A DNA stretch of 64,000 nucleotides from Paramagnetospirillum magneticum AMB-1 (GCF_000009985.1 NC_007626.1:898501-962500), one strand, 5' to 3'; shown: positions 26,968-37,368, counted from the stretch's first letter. Program-made: numbers and translations. The notes: generated by a model not told the origin, from the sequence alone.

Positions 26968-28857
26968 CTAGATCTCGATCTGACTGCCCAGCTCGACGAC
27001 GCGATTGCTGGGGAGATGGAAGAAGTCCATGGCGCTGGTCGCCATGCGGGCCAGGGTGGCGAACAGGGTGTCGCGCAAGCCCCGGAGCCCCGGCTTTTCG
27101 GTGGGCAGCAGCGTTTCCCGCGAGACGAAGTAGGACACCGACATGGGCTCGTAGAAGAAGCCCAGCTGGTCGGTGCGGGCATGGGCCAGGGCCTTGGGGA
27201 TGTTCGGGCTCTCCATGAAGCCGTAGCGCAGGAACACCCGGTGGAAGTTGGGCGCCAGCAGCCGGTTTTCCAGCCGCCGCTCCTCGGGCACGAAGGGCAC
27301 TTCCTCGACGATGACGGTCAGCAGCACCACGCGCTCGTGGACGATCTTGTTGTGCTTCATGTTGTGCAGCAGGGCGATGGGCACGCCCTCGGAGGTGCCG
27401 GTCAGGAACACCGCGGTGCCGGGCACGCGCGGCACCCGGTCCGACAGCGAGGCCAGGAAGTCCTCTACCGGCAGGGCGTCGGCCTTCAGGCGCGCCAGCA
27501 GGCGCTTGCGGCCGTCCTTCCAGGTGGTGAGGATGGTGAACAGCAATCCGCCGACCACCAGGGGGAACCAGCCGCCGTCCGGGATCTTGATGGAATTGGC
27601 CAGGAAGAAGGCCAGATCCACCACCAGGAAGCCGCCGATCAGCCATTTCACCTTGCGCGGATTCCACTTCCAGATCAGCAGCATCACCGTGCCGACCAGC
27701 AGGGCGTCGATCACCATGGTGCCGGTCACCGCCACGCCATAGGCGGCGGCCAGGTTGGACGAGGTCTTGAAGCCCACCACCAGGACCATGACCATGCACA
27801 TGAGCAGCCAGTTCACGAAGGGCAGGTAGATCTGCCCCATTTCCTCTTCCGAGGTGTGAATGATCTCCATGCGCGGCAGGAAGCCCAGCTGGATGGCCTG
27901 GCGCGTCACCGAGAAGGCGCCCGAGATCACCGCCTGCGAGGCGATCACCGTGGCCAGGGTGGCCAGGATCACCAGGGGCAGGGCCAGGCTGGCCGGGGCC
28001 AGATTGAAGAACGGGTTGGCGATGGCTTCGGGATTGTAGATCAGCAGGGCGCCCTGGCCGAAATAGTTCAGGATCAGGGCGGGCAGCACCAGCAGGTACC
28101 AGGCCAGCCGGATGGGCAGGCGGCCGAAATGGCCCATGTCGGTGTAAAGCGCCTCGGCCCCGGTCACCGCCAGCACCACCGAGCCCAGGGCCAGGAAGGC
28201 GTGCCATCCCTCGCGGAACAGGAAGGAGATGGCGTAATGGGGGCTCAGCGCCGCCAGCACGCTGGGGGCGTGCGACAGGTTGCGGATTCCTAAGATGGCC
28301 AGGGTCAGGAACCATACCAGCATCACCGGGCCGAACATCTTGCCCACCAGGTCGGTGCCGTGGCTCTGGATGGCGAACAGCACGAACAGGATGACGATGG
28401 TCAATGGGACGACCCATTGTTCCAGGTGAGGGGCGGCGACCTGCAATCCCTCCACCGCCGACAGCACCGAGATGGCCGGCGTGATGATGGAATCGCCGTA
28501 GAACAGGGCGGCGGCGAAGATGCCCAGGGCGCTGACCATCAGCGACAGGCGGCGGTTGCTCTCGGCGGCGTGGCTGACCAGGGCCAGCAGCGCCAAGGAC
28601 CCGCCCTCGCCGCGATTGTCGGCGCGCATGATGATGATGACGTATTTGAACGACACGATGATGGTGATGGCCCAGAACACCAGGGACAGCACGCCCAGGA
28701 TGTTGCCTTTGTCCATGGCAACGGCATGCGGGCCGCTGAAGGTTTCCTTCATGGCATAGAGCGGGCTGGTGCCGATGTCGCCGAACACCACGCCGATGGC
28801 GGCGAGCATCAGGCCGGCGACGTTGCGGGACTTTCCGTCTCCGCCATGGGCCGTCAT
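26968..28857 (-). CDS. kup: Kup-family potassium uptake protein (first of tandem pair)
   Basis: 629 aa from the ATG at 28857, chosen because AAGGGGGA lies 9 nt upstream; the in-frame ATG at 28899 has no such site. Signature LMLAAIGVVFGDIGTSPLYA, twelve membrane helices, then the soluble domain with ALLHNMKHNKIVHERVVLLTV. Both tandem copies retain the Kup signature and have intact length, so both may work, perhaps with different affinity or pH dependence. Confidence 0.95.
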   Translation of the reverse strand: MTAHGGDGKSRNVAGLMLAAIGVVFGDIGTSPLYAMKETFSGPHAVAMDKGNILGVLSLVFWAITIIVSFKYVIIIMRADNRGEGGSLALLALVSHAAESNRRLSLMVSALGIFAAALFYGDSIITPAISVLSAVEGLQVAAPHLEQWVVPLTIVILFVLFAIQSHGTDLVGKMFGPVMLVWFLTLAILGIRNLSHAPSVLAALSPHYAISFLFREGWHAFLALGSVVLAVTGAEALYTDMGHFGRLPIRLAWYLLVLPALILNYFGQGALLIYNPEAIANPFFNLAPASLALPLVILATLATVIASQAVISGAFSVTRQAIQLGFLPRMEIIHTSEEEMGQIYLPFVNWLLMCMVMVLVVGFKTSSNLAAAYGVAVTGTMVIDALLVGTVMLLIWKWNPRKVKWLIGGFLVVDLAFFLANSIKIPDGGWFPLVVGGLLFTILTTWKDGRKRLLARLKADALPVEDFLASLSDRVPRVPGTAVFLTGTSEGVPIALLHNMKHNKIVHERVVLLTVIVEEVPFVPEERRLENRLLAPNFHRVFLRYGFMESPNIPKALAHARTDQLGFFYEPMSVSYFVSRETLLPTEKPGLRGLRDTLFATLARMATSAMDFFHLPSNRVVELGSQIEI

Positions 28858-28922
28858 ATCAGGTGTCCCCCTTAGAAATGACGGCACATGGCTACTCATA
28901 TCGCGTCAGGAGTCAAGAGCGG

Positions 28923-29645
28923 TTAGCGTGACAGCAGATCCTCGACGAACGCGGGAACTAGGCGGGAGGCAGGCCCCAGGCGGGATTCGTGGAACAGCGA
29001 CGCCCCTTCCGAGGGCTCCAGATTAAGCTCGACCGCCTGGGCGCGGCCCAGCCCTCGCACCGTCTGGACGAAGCCCGCCGCCGGGTAGACATGGCCCGAG
29101 GTGCCGATGGACAGGAACAGGGCGCATTGGGCCAGTGCCTCGAAAATGCGCTCCATGTGCAGCGGCACCTCGCCGAACCACACCACATGGGGGCGCAGCG
29201 AGCCGACGCGGTAGCAATCGGGGCACTTGTCCTCGATCCCCAGGTCCCGGGTCCAGGCGAAGGGCCGGGCGCATTTGACGCAACGGATCTTCAGCAGCTC
29301 GCCATGCATGTGGATCAGGTTTTCCGACCCGGCCCGCTCGTGTAGGTCGTCGATGTTCTGGGTCACCAGCAGCACTTCGCCCGGCCACTCCCTCTCCAGC
29401 CGGGCCAGGGCGGCGTGGGCCGCGTTGGGGGCGACGCCGCCCTCGGCCAGATTGCGCCGCCGCGCATTGTAGAAGGCGTGCACCTTGGCCGGGTCGCGGC
29501 GAAAGCCGTCGGGCGTCGCCACGTCCTCCATGCGGACCTTGGCCCAGATGCCGTCCTTGTCGCGGAAGGTGTCCAGGCCGGATTCCTTGGAAATTCCGGC
29601 GCCGGTCAGGACGACGATGGTTCCATTGCCGGGAAGGGAGGGCAT
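28923..29645 (-). CDS. cobB: NAD-dependent protein deacylase (sirtuin, CobB type)
   Basis: 240 aa sirtuin. NAD-binding motif VLTGAGISKESGLDTFRD, catalytic His in HMHGELLK after TQNIDDLHERAG, and four zinc cysteines (CVKC and CPDC). The AFYNARR motif places the Tyr and Arg that define class III sirtuins, which remove succinyl/malonyl as well as acetyl groups. It may regulate acetyl-CoA metabolism enzymes. It ends 66 bp from the kup operon start and is transcribed in the same direction. Confidence 0.93.
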   Translation of the reverse strand: MPSLPGNGTIVVLTGAGISKESGLDTFRDKDGIWAKVRMEDVATPDGFRRDPAKVHAFYNARRRNLAEGGVAPNAAHAALARLEREWPGEVLLVTQNIDDLHERAGSENLIHMHGELLKIRCVKCARPFAWTRDLGIEDKCPDCYRVGSLRPHVVWFGEVPLHMERIFEALAQCALFLSIGTSGHVYPAAGFVQTVRGLGRAQAVELNLEPSEGASLFHESRLGPASRLVPAFVEDLLSR

Positions 29646-29745
29646 GGGAGACTCCTGCCGCTGGGGAAAGGTCCATGGAACCCGAGCGGACTTGAGTGGT
29701 CAAGACCGCGTAACGGCAATCATTAGCTTGAAATTATCATCAGGC

Positions 29746-29764
29746 ACATCATCATGAATGATGT
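29746..29764. promoter_or_regulatory. Inverted repeat upstream of the hydroxylase-like gene
   Basis: Arms ACATCAT / ATGATGT, 5-nt spacer, in an AT-rich 149-bp divergent gap, 31 bp before the ATG at 29795. Possible operator; no regulator can be named. Confidence 0.35.
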
Positions 29765-29794
29765 ATTCGCAGTAAAGACAACCGGAGGTCTGTT

Positions 29795-30475
29795 ATGGCT
29801 GTTACTGAAGCGAGTGAGGTTGTGCGGCCTGCTCCCGAACCGCTGCTTCCCTGGCAGGCCATGACCATGGGGAGCGGGCTCGTCCTGCATGGTCCGGCCG
29901 ACATCGCCTGCGATCACGGGGCCTTGGCTGCCGAATTCGACCGCCTGGATGCGACGCTGGCCCAGGAGGAGCGGCATTGCTTCGGCTCCTGCGACGGAAG
30001 CTGGACGTCCATTCCCCTGACGGGATGGTCGGGCGGAGAGGTCGTTCTCGCTCCATTGGCCCAAGCAATTCCCGCCGCGGCCGGCTTTCTCTCGCGCCTG
30101 CCCGGGGCACTGGTGCGCGCCCATTACATGAGGCAGGGGCCGGGGCACGTGCTGGACTGGCATTTCGAGCCCCAGTCCATCCAGGACAAGGAATGCCGCC
30201 TGCTGGTGCCCATCCATGCCCCGCCCCAGGCCTATACCCTGCTCGGCCATCTCGCGGTGGCTTATCCCGAGGGCCAGGCTTGGACGGGCGATTTCAATTT
30301 CCCTCACAAGGTCGTCAATCCCAGCGACCGGGATCGGATCATGCTGGTGGTGGACGTGCTCTCCTCGCCGGACCTGGCGGCTCTGTTGCCCGCTGCCCTG
30401 GGGGAGGGGCGGGACCTGCGGACCCGGCTGGCCGGGGCCGCCCGCAATGCCCTGGCGATGCAGCGCGCCGCCTGA
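29795..30475 (+). CDS. Aspartyl/asparaginyl beta-hydroxylase-like dioxygenase
   Basis: 226 aa. The C-terminal half carries the jelly-roll pattern of Fe(II)/2-oxoglutarate hydroxylases of this group: DWHFEP (His-x-Glu in place of the usual His-x-Asp), then WTGDFNFPHKVVNPSDRDR with the distal His and Arg, then IMLVVDV. The HxE variant is the notable oddity. The substrate is unknown; bacterial relatives hydroxylate amino-acid side chains of proteins or lipid-linked groups. Confidence 0.75.
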   Translation: MAVTEASEVVRPAPEPLLPWQAMTMGSGLVLHGPADIACDHGALAAEFDRLDATLAQEERHCFGSCDGSWTSIPLTGWSGGEVVLAPLAQAIPAAAGFLSRLPGALVRAHYMRQGPGHVLDWHFEPQSIQDKECRLLVPIHAPPQAYTLLGHLAVAYPEGQAWTGDFNFPHKVVNPSDRDRIMLVVDVLSSPDLAALLPAALGEGRDLRTRLAGAARNALAMQRAA

Positions 30476-30558
30476 GAATTTTGACCCCGGACCCGGGCTG
30501 GCGTACCATCCGACCCGGCCAGACACGGGGCGTCGGGCTGCAGGCGGGAGTGAGGTCA

Positions 30559-31032
30559 TTGGTCAAGGTTCTGTTCGTGTGCACCGGCAATATCTGTCGC
30601 TCACCCACCGCGGACGGCGTGTTCCGCGCCCTGGTGGCGGCCGAGGGACTGGCGGAGCGCATCGGCGTCGATTCCGCCGGGACGCACGCCTATCACGTGG
30701 GCGAGCCCCCCGATTCCCGCTCCGCCGAGGCGGCCCGGCGGCGTGGCTACGAACTGCAGGACCTGCGGGCCCGACAGTTGAAGAAAAGCGATTTCGAGGA
30801 GTTCGATCTGCTGCTGGCCATGGATCGGGGGCACCTTGACCTGATGGCGCGGGCCTGCCCGCCCGAGCGCCGCGACCGGCTGGCGCTGTTCCTGTCCTTC
30901 GCGCCGCAATTGGGGCTCAAGGACGTGCCCGATCCCTATTACGGCCAAGGTGGCGGTTTCGAGCGGGTTCTGGACATGATCGAGGCCGGCTCGGCCGGGT
31001 TGCTGGCCCATATCCGCGAACGGATGCTGTAG
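30559..31032 (+). CDS. Low-molecular-weight protein-tyrosine phosphatase
   Basis: 157 aa from a TTG start 8 nt after GGGAG (GTG at 30550 is an in-frame alternative). The P-loop FVCTGNICRSP gives nucleophile Cys8 and Arg14; the general acid Asp is in VPDPYYG. This is a complete LMW-PTP. The neighbours give no polysaccharide-synthesis context, so arsenate-reductase-like or general phosphotyrosine roles remain open. Confidence 0.93.
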   Translation: MVKVLFVCTGNICRSPTADGVFRALVAAEGLAERIGVDSAGTHAYHVGEPPDSRSAEAARRRGYELQDLRARQLKKSDFEEFDLLLAMDRGHLDLMARACPPERRDRLALFLSFAPQLGLKDVPDPYYGQGGGFERVLDMIEAGSAGLLAHIRERML

Positions 31033-31058
31033 CCGCATAAAACGGATACTCTGGGGAA

Positions 31059-31469
31059 TCACCCCAGGGCGTTGTTGATCAGGTATTGGGCGATGTCGGC
31101 CGGCTTGACCTTGATGTCCTTGGGCTCTTGGCCGGTTTCCAGCGCCTTGCGGATGCGCATGGAATTTTCCACCTTGACCGGGTCCACCTTGACCAGCCCC
31201 CTGGCGCCGCGAATGCGGGGATAATAGGTGGGGTCCACCAGCTTCTCCTTACGGCCCAGGCGTTCCAGCAGGGCGGCCTCGTCGGTGCCGTCCGCGGCCT
31301 GGTGGGTCTTGACCAGGACCCAGTCCTTCTCGCCCGCCAGCCCGGCGGCCAGAAGGTCTTCCGGCGCTCCATCCTCCACATAGCCGATGGCGTAGAGATT
31401 CTTTCCAAGGCCCACATCGGCCCCCCAGGTCTGCAATCCCTTGCTCCTGGCCACATAGATGGTGCCCAC
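31059..31469 (-). CDS. Hypothetical protein
   Basis: 136 aa from a GTG start with GGGAGGAAAC directly upstream. Begins VGTIYVARSKGLQTWGADVGLGKNLYAIG and ends with a Lys-rich helical segment. No signal peptide, membrane helix or catalytic motif is recognised. It converges on the phosphatase gene with 26 bp between stops. I do not recognise the family; the strong ribosome-binding site and codon use support a real gene. Confidence 0.7.
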   Translation of the reverse strand: MGTIYVARSKGLQTWGADVGLGKNLYAIGYVEDGAPEDLLAAGLAGEKDWVLVKTHQAADGTDEAALLERLGRKEKLVDPTYYPRIRGARGLVKVDPVKVENSMRIRKALETGQEPKDIKVKPADIAQYLINNALG

Positions 31470-31790
31470 CGTTTCCTCCCGTGCGTAACCGGCCGGTCCC
31501 AAGGGTACACGCCTGCCCAGGCGGCGGAAAGAGGAGGGTTTTTTTAAGTACTCCCGGATGTGTGGTTGTATATGCGTAAAGTTGTGTCGGGAATATTTCA
31601 GGTCTTGACCCGATTGTAGTTCGCGTCACCGATTGCTACATAAAAACACGATAAAGAACATTATCGCCTTCCATCCATTGGTATTGGGGTGAAATCCCTA
31701 CATACCTTGGTATGTTGAGCAAAAGACTCAATTTCGATGCGATGTTGTCGCTCGTTAACTTGCGAGGGACTTCGCTGTTGGGGGTGCGCT
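31470..31790. other. 321-bp AT-richer divergent intergenic region
   Basis: No open reading frame of note. It is markedly richer in A/T than its surroundings and should hold promoters for both flanking genes. It contains the palindrome ACATACC-TT-GGTATGT at 31700-31715, about 80 bp before the hemerythrin-fusion start, and a TTGACC hexamer near 31604 without a well-spaced -10 box. Confidence 0.6.
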
Positions 31791-33245
31791 ATGGCCGTTC
31801 AGTGGCAAGAGGCCATGTCTATCGGTGTTGCCGATTTGGATGCCGAGCACCGGGCCATGCTCGAATTGCTCAACAGCCTGGAGGCCGGATTGGAGGGCGG
31901 GGACGATGATGGAGTCGCCGACGCCATGCGTGATCTCGTCGGCTTGATGTCCGAGCATTTCAGCCGCGAGGAGGATCTGCTGTCCGGCATCGGCTGCCCC
32001 AGCTTTTACGCCCATCGCGACGGGCATGATGCCATTGCCGACCGTATCCACCTGCTGCGGCGGCGCTATCTGGTGGCCGTCGATTCCGGGGCCCGGCGGG
32101 ACGTCGCCTCGGCCTTGCTGAACTTCACCCGCATCTCGCTGCTAGACCACATTTTGACAGAGGATCACGCCATGGGTCGTAGAATGTCTCCCGCCGCCAT
32201 CCAGCCGTCCTTGGACCGGTCATCCGAGTCCGAAGCGGGGGCCACGGTGGTGCCTGTCGCCACTCAGGACGTGGAGTACAGCCTGCCGCCCCACCTGGCC
32301 CACCTGCTGAACCGCCTGCATTATACCCAGGCCGAGCTTCCCCCGCCGCACGGCGGCTACGCGACGTTCGAGGTCCTGTGCGCCGAGGCGGTGGCCCGGC
32401 GGATCGACGAGGTGCTGGTGGTCTTTCACAAGCGCAATGCCTGTGTCAGCCGCAAGCTGCCGCCGCCCTTCTTCCTGTCGCCCGAATTCGCGGATCGCTT
32501 CCGCCGGGTGGTCGAGCGCCTGATCATGCCCGAGCTGCTGAAGAGCCGCCGGTTGCGCCAGATGACGTCACGCTGCGACTGGAAGGTCGTCGACAGCGAG
32601 AGCTTCTGGGAATACGTGGATAATCCCCTGGCCGAGGATCTGCTGGAGCGGTGGCGCCTGGCCTGGGACGAGATGCGGCTGGTGGAGCGGGTCCGCGACG
32701 ACGGCAGCCGCGTCTTCCAGGTCAAGGAGACGACCAGGATTCTGCGCGAGATGCTGCAGCCCCCCACGCCCGAGGCCTATGACCTGCCGCGCATCGGCAA
32801 TGTAGAGATCGAGACGCTGAAATCCCTGTTCGATCCCACCCGCGACCTGGCCGGCGCGCTGCATGCCGGTTGGCAGCGCTGCCAGGATCTGTACGAGCAG
32901 GAGATGGAGCCCCGCGTGTTTCAGCAAAAAGCGCGCGAAGGGGCATTGCGTGACTACCTGCTGCTGGCGCATCAGCAATATGCCGCCAATTGGGGGGAGT
33001 TCCTGACCCTGAGCGTCCACCGTGTGTTCGGACGGGTCACCTCCCATTTTCTCGAGCGGTTCAGCACCAGCCTGGGGCGGTCCGAGCAGGAGAGGGCCGG
33101 GCACATGCCCTATCTCATGCGCTATCTGCACCAGCTGCGCGACCATCCCGAAATCCGCCGCCAGGAGCGGGAGGAGGAGGCCCAATGGCAGGCCCAGCGC
33201 CAGGAGCTTCAAAACTTCCTGAAAGGCGTCACCGCCGCCGCCTGA
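31791..33245 (+). CDS. Hemerythrin domain fused to a large uncharacterised domain
   Basis: 484 aa. Residues about 1-130 are a hemerythrin with the ligand pattern DLDAEHRAMLELL, MSEHFSREEDLL, YAHRDGHDAI and LLDHILTEDHAMG. After a Ser/Glu/Ala linker (about 140-165) comes a domain of about 320 residues rich in charged helices (EVLVVFHKRNACVSRK, WRLAWDEMRLVERV, LLLAHQQYAANWGEF) that I cannot place in any family. No membrane segment or known output motif is seen. The start ATG follows GGGGGTG. It probably senses oxygen or redox state and signals through the new domain. Confidence 0.82.
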   Translation: MAVQWQEAMSIGVADLDAEHRAMLELLNSLEAGLEGGDDDGVADAMRDLVGLMSEHFSREEDLLSGIGCPSFYAHRDGHDAIADRIHLLRRRYLVAVDSGARRDVASALLNFTRISLLDHILTEDHAMGRRMSPAAIQPSLDRSSESEAGATVVPVATQDVEYSLPPHLAHLLNRLHYTQAELPPPHGGYATFEVLCAEAVARRIDEVLVVFHKRNACVSRKLPPPFFLSPEFADRFRRVVERLIMPELLKSRRLRQMTSRCDWKVVDSESFWEYVDNPLAEDLLERWRLAWDEMRLVERVRDDGSRVFQVKETTRILREMLQPPTPEAYDLPRIGNVEIETLKSLFDPTRDLAGALHAGWQRCQDLYEQEMEPRVFQQKAREGALRDYLLLAHQQYAANWGEFLTLSVHRVFGRVTSHFLERFSTSLGRSEQERAGHMPYLMRYLHQLRDHPEIRRQEREEEAQWQAQRQELQNFLKGVTAAA

Positions 33246-33422
33246 GAAGCCGGGTCCCAGCCACGATCGGCAGGGCGGGTGCTTGTGTGAAGTCCTTCAT
33301 GGAAGAGAACCCGGTGCAAAAGTATGAATGCGATGAAATTTCGCCTTCTTCGGGTGGGGACCCTATTGAGCTGGGTGACCGGGCAAGGTAGATCGTAGCG
33401 AGTCACTGGGGGAAATACGTAG

Positions 33423-33614
33423 ATGCTTGCCACCGCGGCCCTGTCCGAGCGGCCTGTCCTCGCCATTCGCTGCCATGCCTGCCGCTACTTCACGCTGGAG
33501 CGCTGCTGCAACGCGACGGCCAGGCTGGAGGGCCAGGACGACCGGGATGGCGAGTGCCCGCACTTCCGCTTTGGGCTGTCCTCGGGCCCGGCGCAGGAAT
33601 GGCAACTGCGCTAG
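33423..33614 (+). CDS. Cys-rich micro-protein (hypothetical)
   Basis: 63 aa with five cysteines: Cys17-x-x-Cys20 (RCHACRYF), Cys28-Cys29 and Cys45 (ECPHF). The arrangement suggests a small zinc or iron-sulfur site. A GGGGGAAATACGTAG stretch precedes the ATG. It lies 177 bp downstream of the hemerythrin fusion on the same strand. Whether it is expressed is not certain; the cysteine spacing argues for a real protein. Confidence 0.5.
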   Translation: MLATAALSERPVLAIRCHACRYFTLERCCNATARLEGQDDRDGECPHFRFGLSSGPAQEWQLR

Positions 33615-33638
33615 GCCTGAGTCATCACCTGACGGGCC

Positions 33639-34085
33639 TCAGCGCCCCGCCATCACGTAATCGCGCAGGGATTCCGCTTCCATCTTGGTTTCGTCCAGCC
33701 GGGACTTCACCACGTCGCCGATGGTGACGATGCCGGCCACGTCGCCGTTGTTGTCCATCACCGGCAAGTGACGGATGCGCTTGGCGGTCATGATCTCCAT
33801 CAGACGTTCGACGGTGTCGTCCTCGTGGCAGACGAAGACCTCGGCGGTCATCAGGTCCCGCACCTTGGCGGTGATGCAGACGTCCACCGCGTCGGCCAGG
33901 CCTCGGACGATATCGCGTTCCGACAGGATTCCCGCCACCCGGTCGCCGTTCATGACCAGAACGGCGCCGATCTTGTGTTGGGCCAGCAGACGGGCGGCGT
34001 CGCCGATACTGGCCTCGGGGGTGACGGAGATGATCCCTCCGCCTCGGGCCTTGGATTTCAAGATGGTCTTGACGATCATGCGCAC
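33639..34085 (-). CDS. CBS-domain pair protein
   Basis: 148 aa made of two CBS domains (VTPEASIGDAARLLAQHKIGA and VCHEDDTVERLMEIMTAKRIRHLPVMD), preceded by a short basic helix. Stand-alone CBS pairs bind adenine nucleotides and regulate partner enzymes. A very similar two-domain protein is encoded at 43790. It ends 24 bp from the Cys-rich gene's convergent stop. Confidence 0.92.
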   Translation of the reverse strand: MRMIVKTILKSKARGGGIISVTPEASIGDAARLLAQHKIGAVLVMNGDRVAGILSERDIVRGLADAVDVCITAKVRDLMTAEVFVCHEDDTVERLMEIMTAKRIRHLPVMDNNGDVAGIVTIGDVVKSRLDETKMEAESLRDYVMAGR

Positions 34086-34112
34086 CCTCCCTCGCTATGG
34101 GATCTTCAGGCT

Positions 34113-34163
34113 CTCCCCCTCACAGATTGGGGCAGGGGGAAGTCCCTTCAAGGGAGGGGGGCA
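34113..34163. other. C/G-tract hairpins between ankyrin and CBS genes
   Basis: CTCCCCCT...AGGGGGA and TCCCTTCAAGGGA inverted repeats in the 78-bp gap, ending at the ankyrin gene's stop. They may act as a terminator for the ankyrin/upstream transcript on the minus strand. Confidence 0.4.
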
Positions 34164-35129
34164 TCAGTATAGGAGCTTGATCGCCTGGGCCCGCTCGTCG
34201 GCCGGCAGGGTCTGATTGCCCAAAAGGTAGTGGAGCGCCGTGCGGCCGCGGGCATCGGCCCGGTGGGGGTCGGCCCCGGCCTTCATGGCCTTTTCCACGT
34301 CGGCCAAACGGCCCTTGGCGGCGGCGGTCATCAGCGGTGTCTTGAGATCGCGCGGCAAATGGCCGTGGCCATTGCTGACCGAGGTCAGGGCGCCGGCCGG
34401 ATCGCGGGCGATACGCTCCAGCAGGTTGAAGTCGGATTCGCGGCCCTTGGGCGTGGGGCAATCGGTCAGCGGCCCGCCCATGAGAGGTCCCATGCGCTTG
34501 GCGGCCTCTTCCAGCAGGGCGCGGTGGTTGGTGACGATCCGGCAGGGAAAGCGCAGGTTCATGCCGTCAAACACCGAGGGTTCGGGTTCGGACTTGCGGG
34601 CCACCAGATCATAGCCCTTGGTGGACGGCATGGTCTCGGCCAGCAGGATGGCCTCGACCTTGCGGAGCGTCAGGGCATAGCGGATGAAGACATAGGTGTC
34701 GGCCTTGACGCCCTTGCCCTGGGGGGCGTCGGGCAGCAATTCGAAATAGCTGACCAGCCATTCCTCCTTGTCGGCCAGCAGCGGGTCGGCGGCCACCTGC
34801 TCGTCGGTGGGGACCCGAAGGTCGATCTCGGCATCGATGTCGTCGAGCATGTTGGAGGCCTTGACCGTGTTGCCGGCCAGGAACTCCCTGAGCGCGCCGC
34901 CGATGGCTTCCAGCTTGTCGGCATTGGCGTCGGCGGGCAGGGCGGGGCGCCCGGCCCCGGCGCGGTTCATCTCGGTCTGGATGCGGGCGAAGGTGACCAG
35001 GCCGTCGCCCGGCACCGCCGCCAGCTCGTCGCCGCCGGAGGCCGGGGTGCGGCCCGCCAGGAACCAGGCGCCGGTCCCCGCCGCCAGCAACAGGGCGCAG
35101 GCGGCGGCGATGACCGTATGCTTTGACAT
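34164..35129 (-). CDS. Membrane-anchored ankyrin-repeat protein
   Basis: 321 aa. One N-terminal membrane helix or uncleaved signal (TVIAAACALLLAAGTGAWFLA), a periplasmic region of about 200 residues without recognisable motifs, and about two ankyrin repeats near the C-terminus (LKTPLMTAAAKGRLADVEKA and DARGRTALHYLLGN). Ankyrin repeats bind proteins; the partner is unknown. It lies 10 bp downstream of ettA on the same strand and may be co-transcribed. Confidence 0.78.
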   Translation of the reverse strand: MSKHTVIAAACALLLAAGTGAWFLAGRTPASGGDELAAVPGDGLVTFARIQTEMNRAGAGRPALPADANADKLEAIGGALREFLAGNTVKASNMLDDIDAEIDLRVPTDEQVAADPLLADKEEWLVSYFELLPDAPQGKGVKADTYVFIRYALTLRKVEAILLAETMPSTKGYDLVARKSEPEPSVFDGMNLRFPCRIVTNHRALLEEAAKRMGPLMGGPLTDCPTPKGRESDFNLLERIARDPAGALTSVSNGHGHLPRDLKTPLMTAAAKGRLADVEKAMKAGADPHRADARGRTALHYLLGNQTLPADERAQAIKLLY

Positions 35130-35139
35130 GGGGCGCGTC

Positions 35140-36819
<1,680 letters not shown>

Positions 36820-36895
36820 GGGGGCTCTCCGCTTGGGCGTGGTCGATTTGGGAGATTGAGTAGACGGGTGGGGCCGCCCCGTCAAGCTTGGCGGC

Positions 36896-37291
36896 TCAGC
36901 GCGAGACGATCAGGTGGGGGACCCCAGGCAGTTCGGCCAGCAATTCCTCGGCCAGCAGGCGGGACCATGGCTTGTCGGCGGTGAACGAGGCCTCCAGCGC
37001 CGCGTCGCAACGCATCTGCCAGTCGTCCATGGGAAACAGCGCCACCCATTCCACCTGGTCGTCGAACAGGAAGACCGGGGCTAGCACCTCGCGGGTCATG
37101 CGCCACGGCGTATCCGCATCCAGGCAGCGCCCGCTGTTCTGCAGCAGAAGCCGCGGCCCCTCGGCCGACTGGACCAGCACCGCGTGGCGGCCATGCCCGG
37201 TCTCGCCGCATATGGCGGCGGTAAAGCGCCGGAAGGTGGAATCGGCGGCGGCGTCGTCCAGGCTGATGCGGAATACCTCGGGCTTGGCCAT
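36896..37291 (-). CDS. Hypothetical protein
   Basis: 131 aa. Starts MAKPEVFRISLDDAAADSTFRRF and contains HAVLVQSAEGPRLLLQNSGRC and FLFDDQVEWVALFPMDDWQMRC. Predicted mixed alpha/beta, soluble, no recognised motif. It is 76 bp upstream of ettA on the same strand and diverges from RNase R. I do not recognise the family. Confidence 0.65.
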   Translation of the reverse strand: MAKPEVFRISLDDAAADSTFRRFTAAICGETGHGRHAVLVQSAEGPRLLLQNSGRCLDADTPWRMTREVLAPVFLFDDQVEWVALFPMDDWQMRCDAALEASFTADKPWSRLLAEELLAELPGVPHLIVSR

Positions 37292-37332
37292 GGGGTGTGC
37301 TCCTTCAAGGGGCCATCAGAGCATGGCGGAAG

Positions 37333-37368
37333 GGAAAGCCCCCTTGATGCCCGTCAAGGGGGCTTTCC
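37333..37368. promoter_or_regulatory. Strong hairpin in the divergent rnr control region
   Basis: Perfect 15-bp arms GGAAAGCCCCCTTGA / TCAAGGGGGCTTTCC with a 6-nt loop, 35 bp before the RNase R start. No U-tract follows. Because the flanking genes diverge, it cannot end either one; it may be a leader element of rnr mRNA, possibly cleaved or bound by an RNase. Confidence 0.5.

Noticed and set aside
24326..28417. Very long open frames on both strands across the kup genes and the carbonic anhydrase gene
   Set aside because: They are out-of-frame shadows of high-GC genes: repetitive Gly/Arg/His/Gln composition, no domains, while the kup frames match a known family end to end.
31602..31650. Sigma-70 promoter with TTGACC and TACATA before the hemerythrin fusion
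   Set aside because: The spacing between the hexamers is about 26 bp, too long for a standard promoter.
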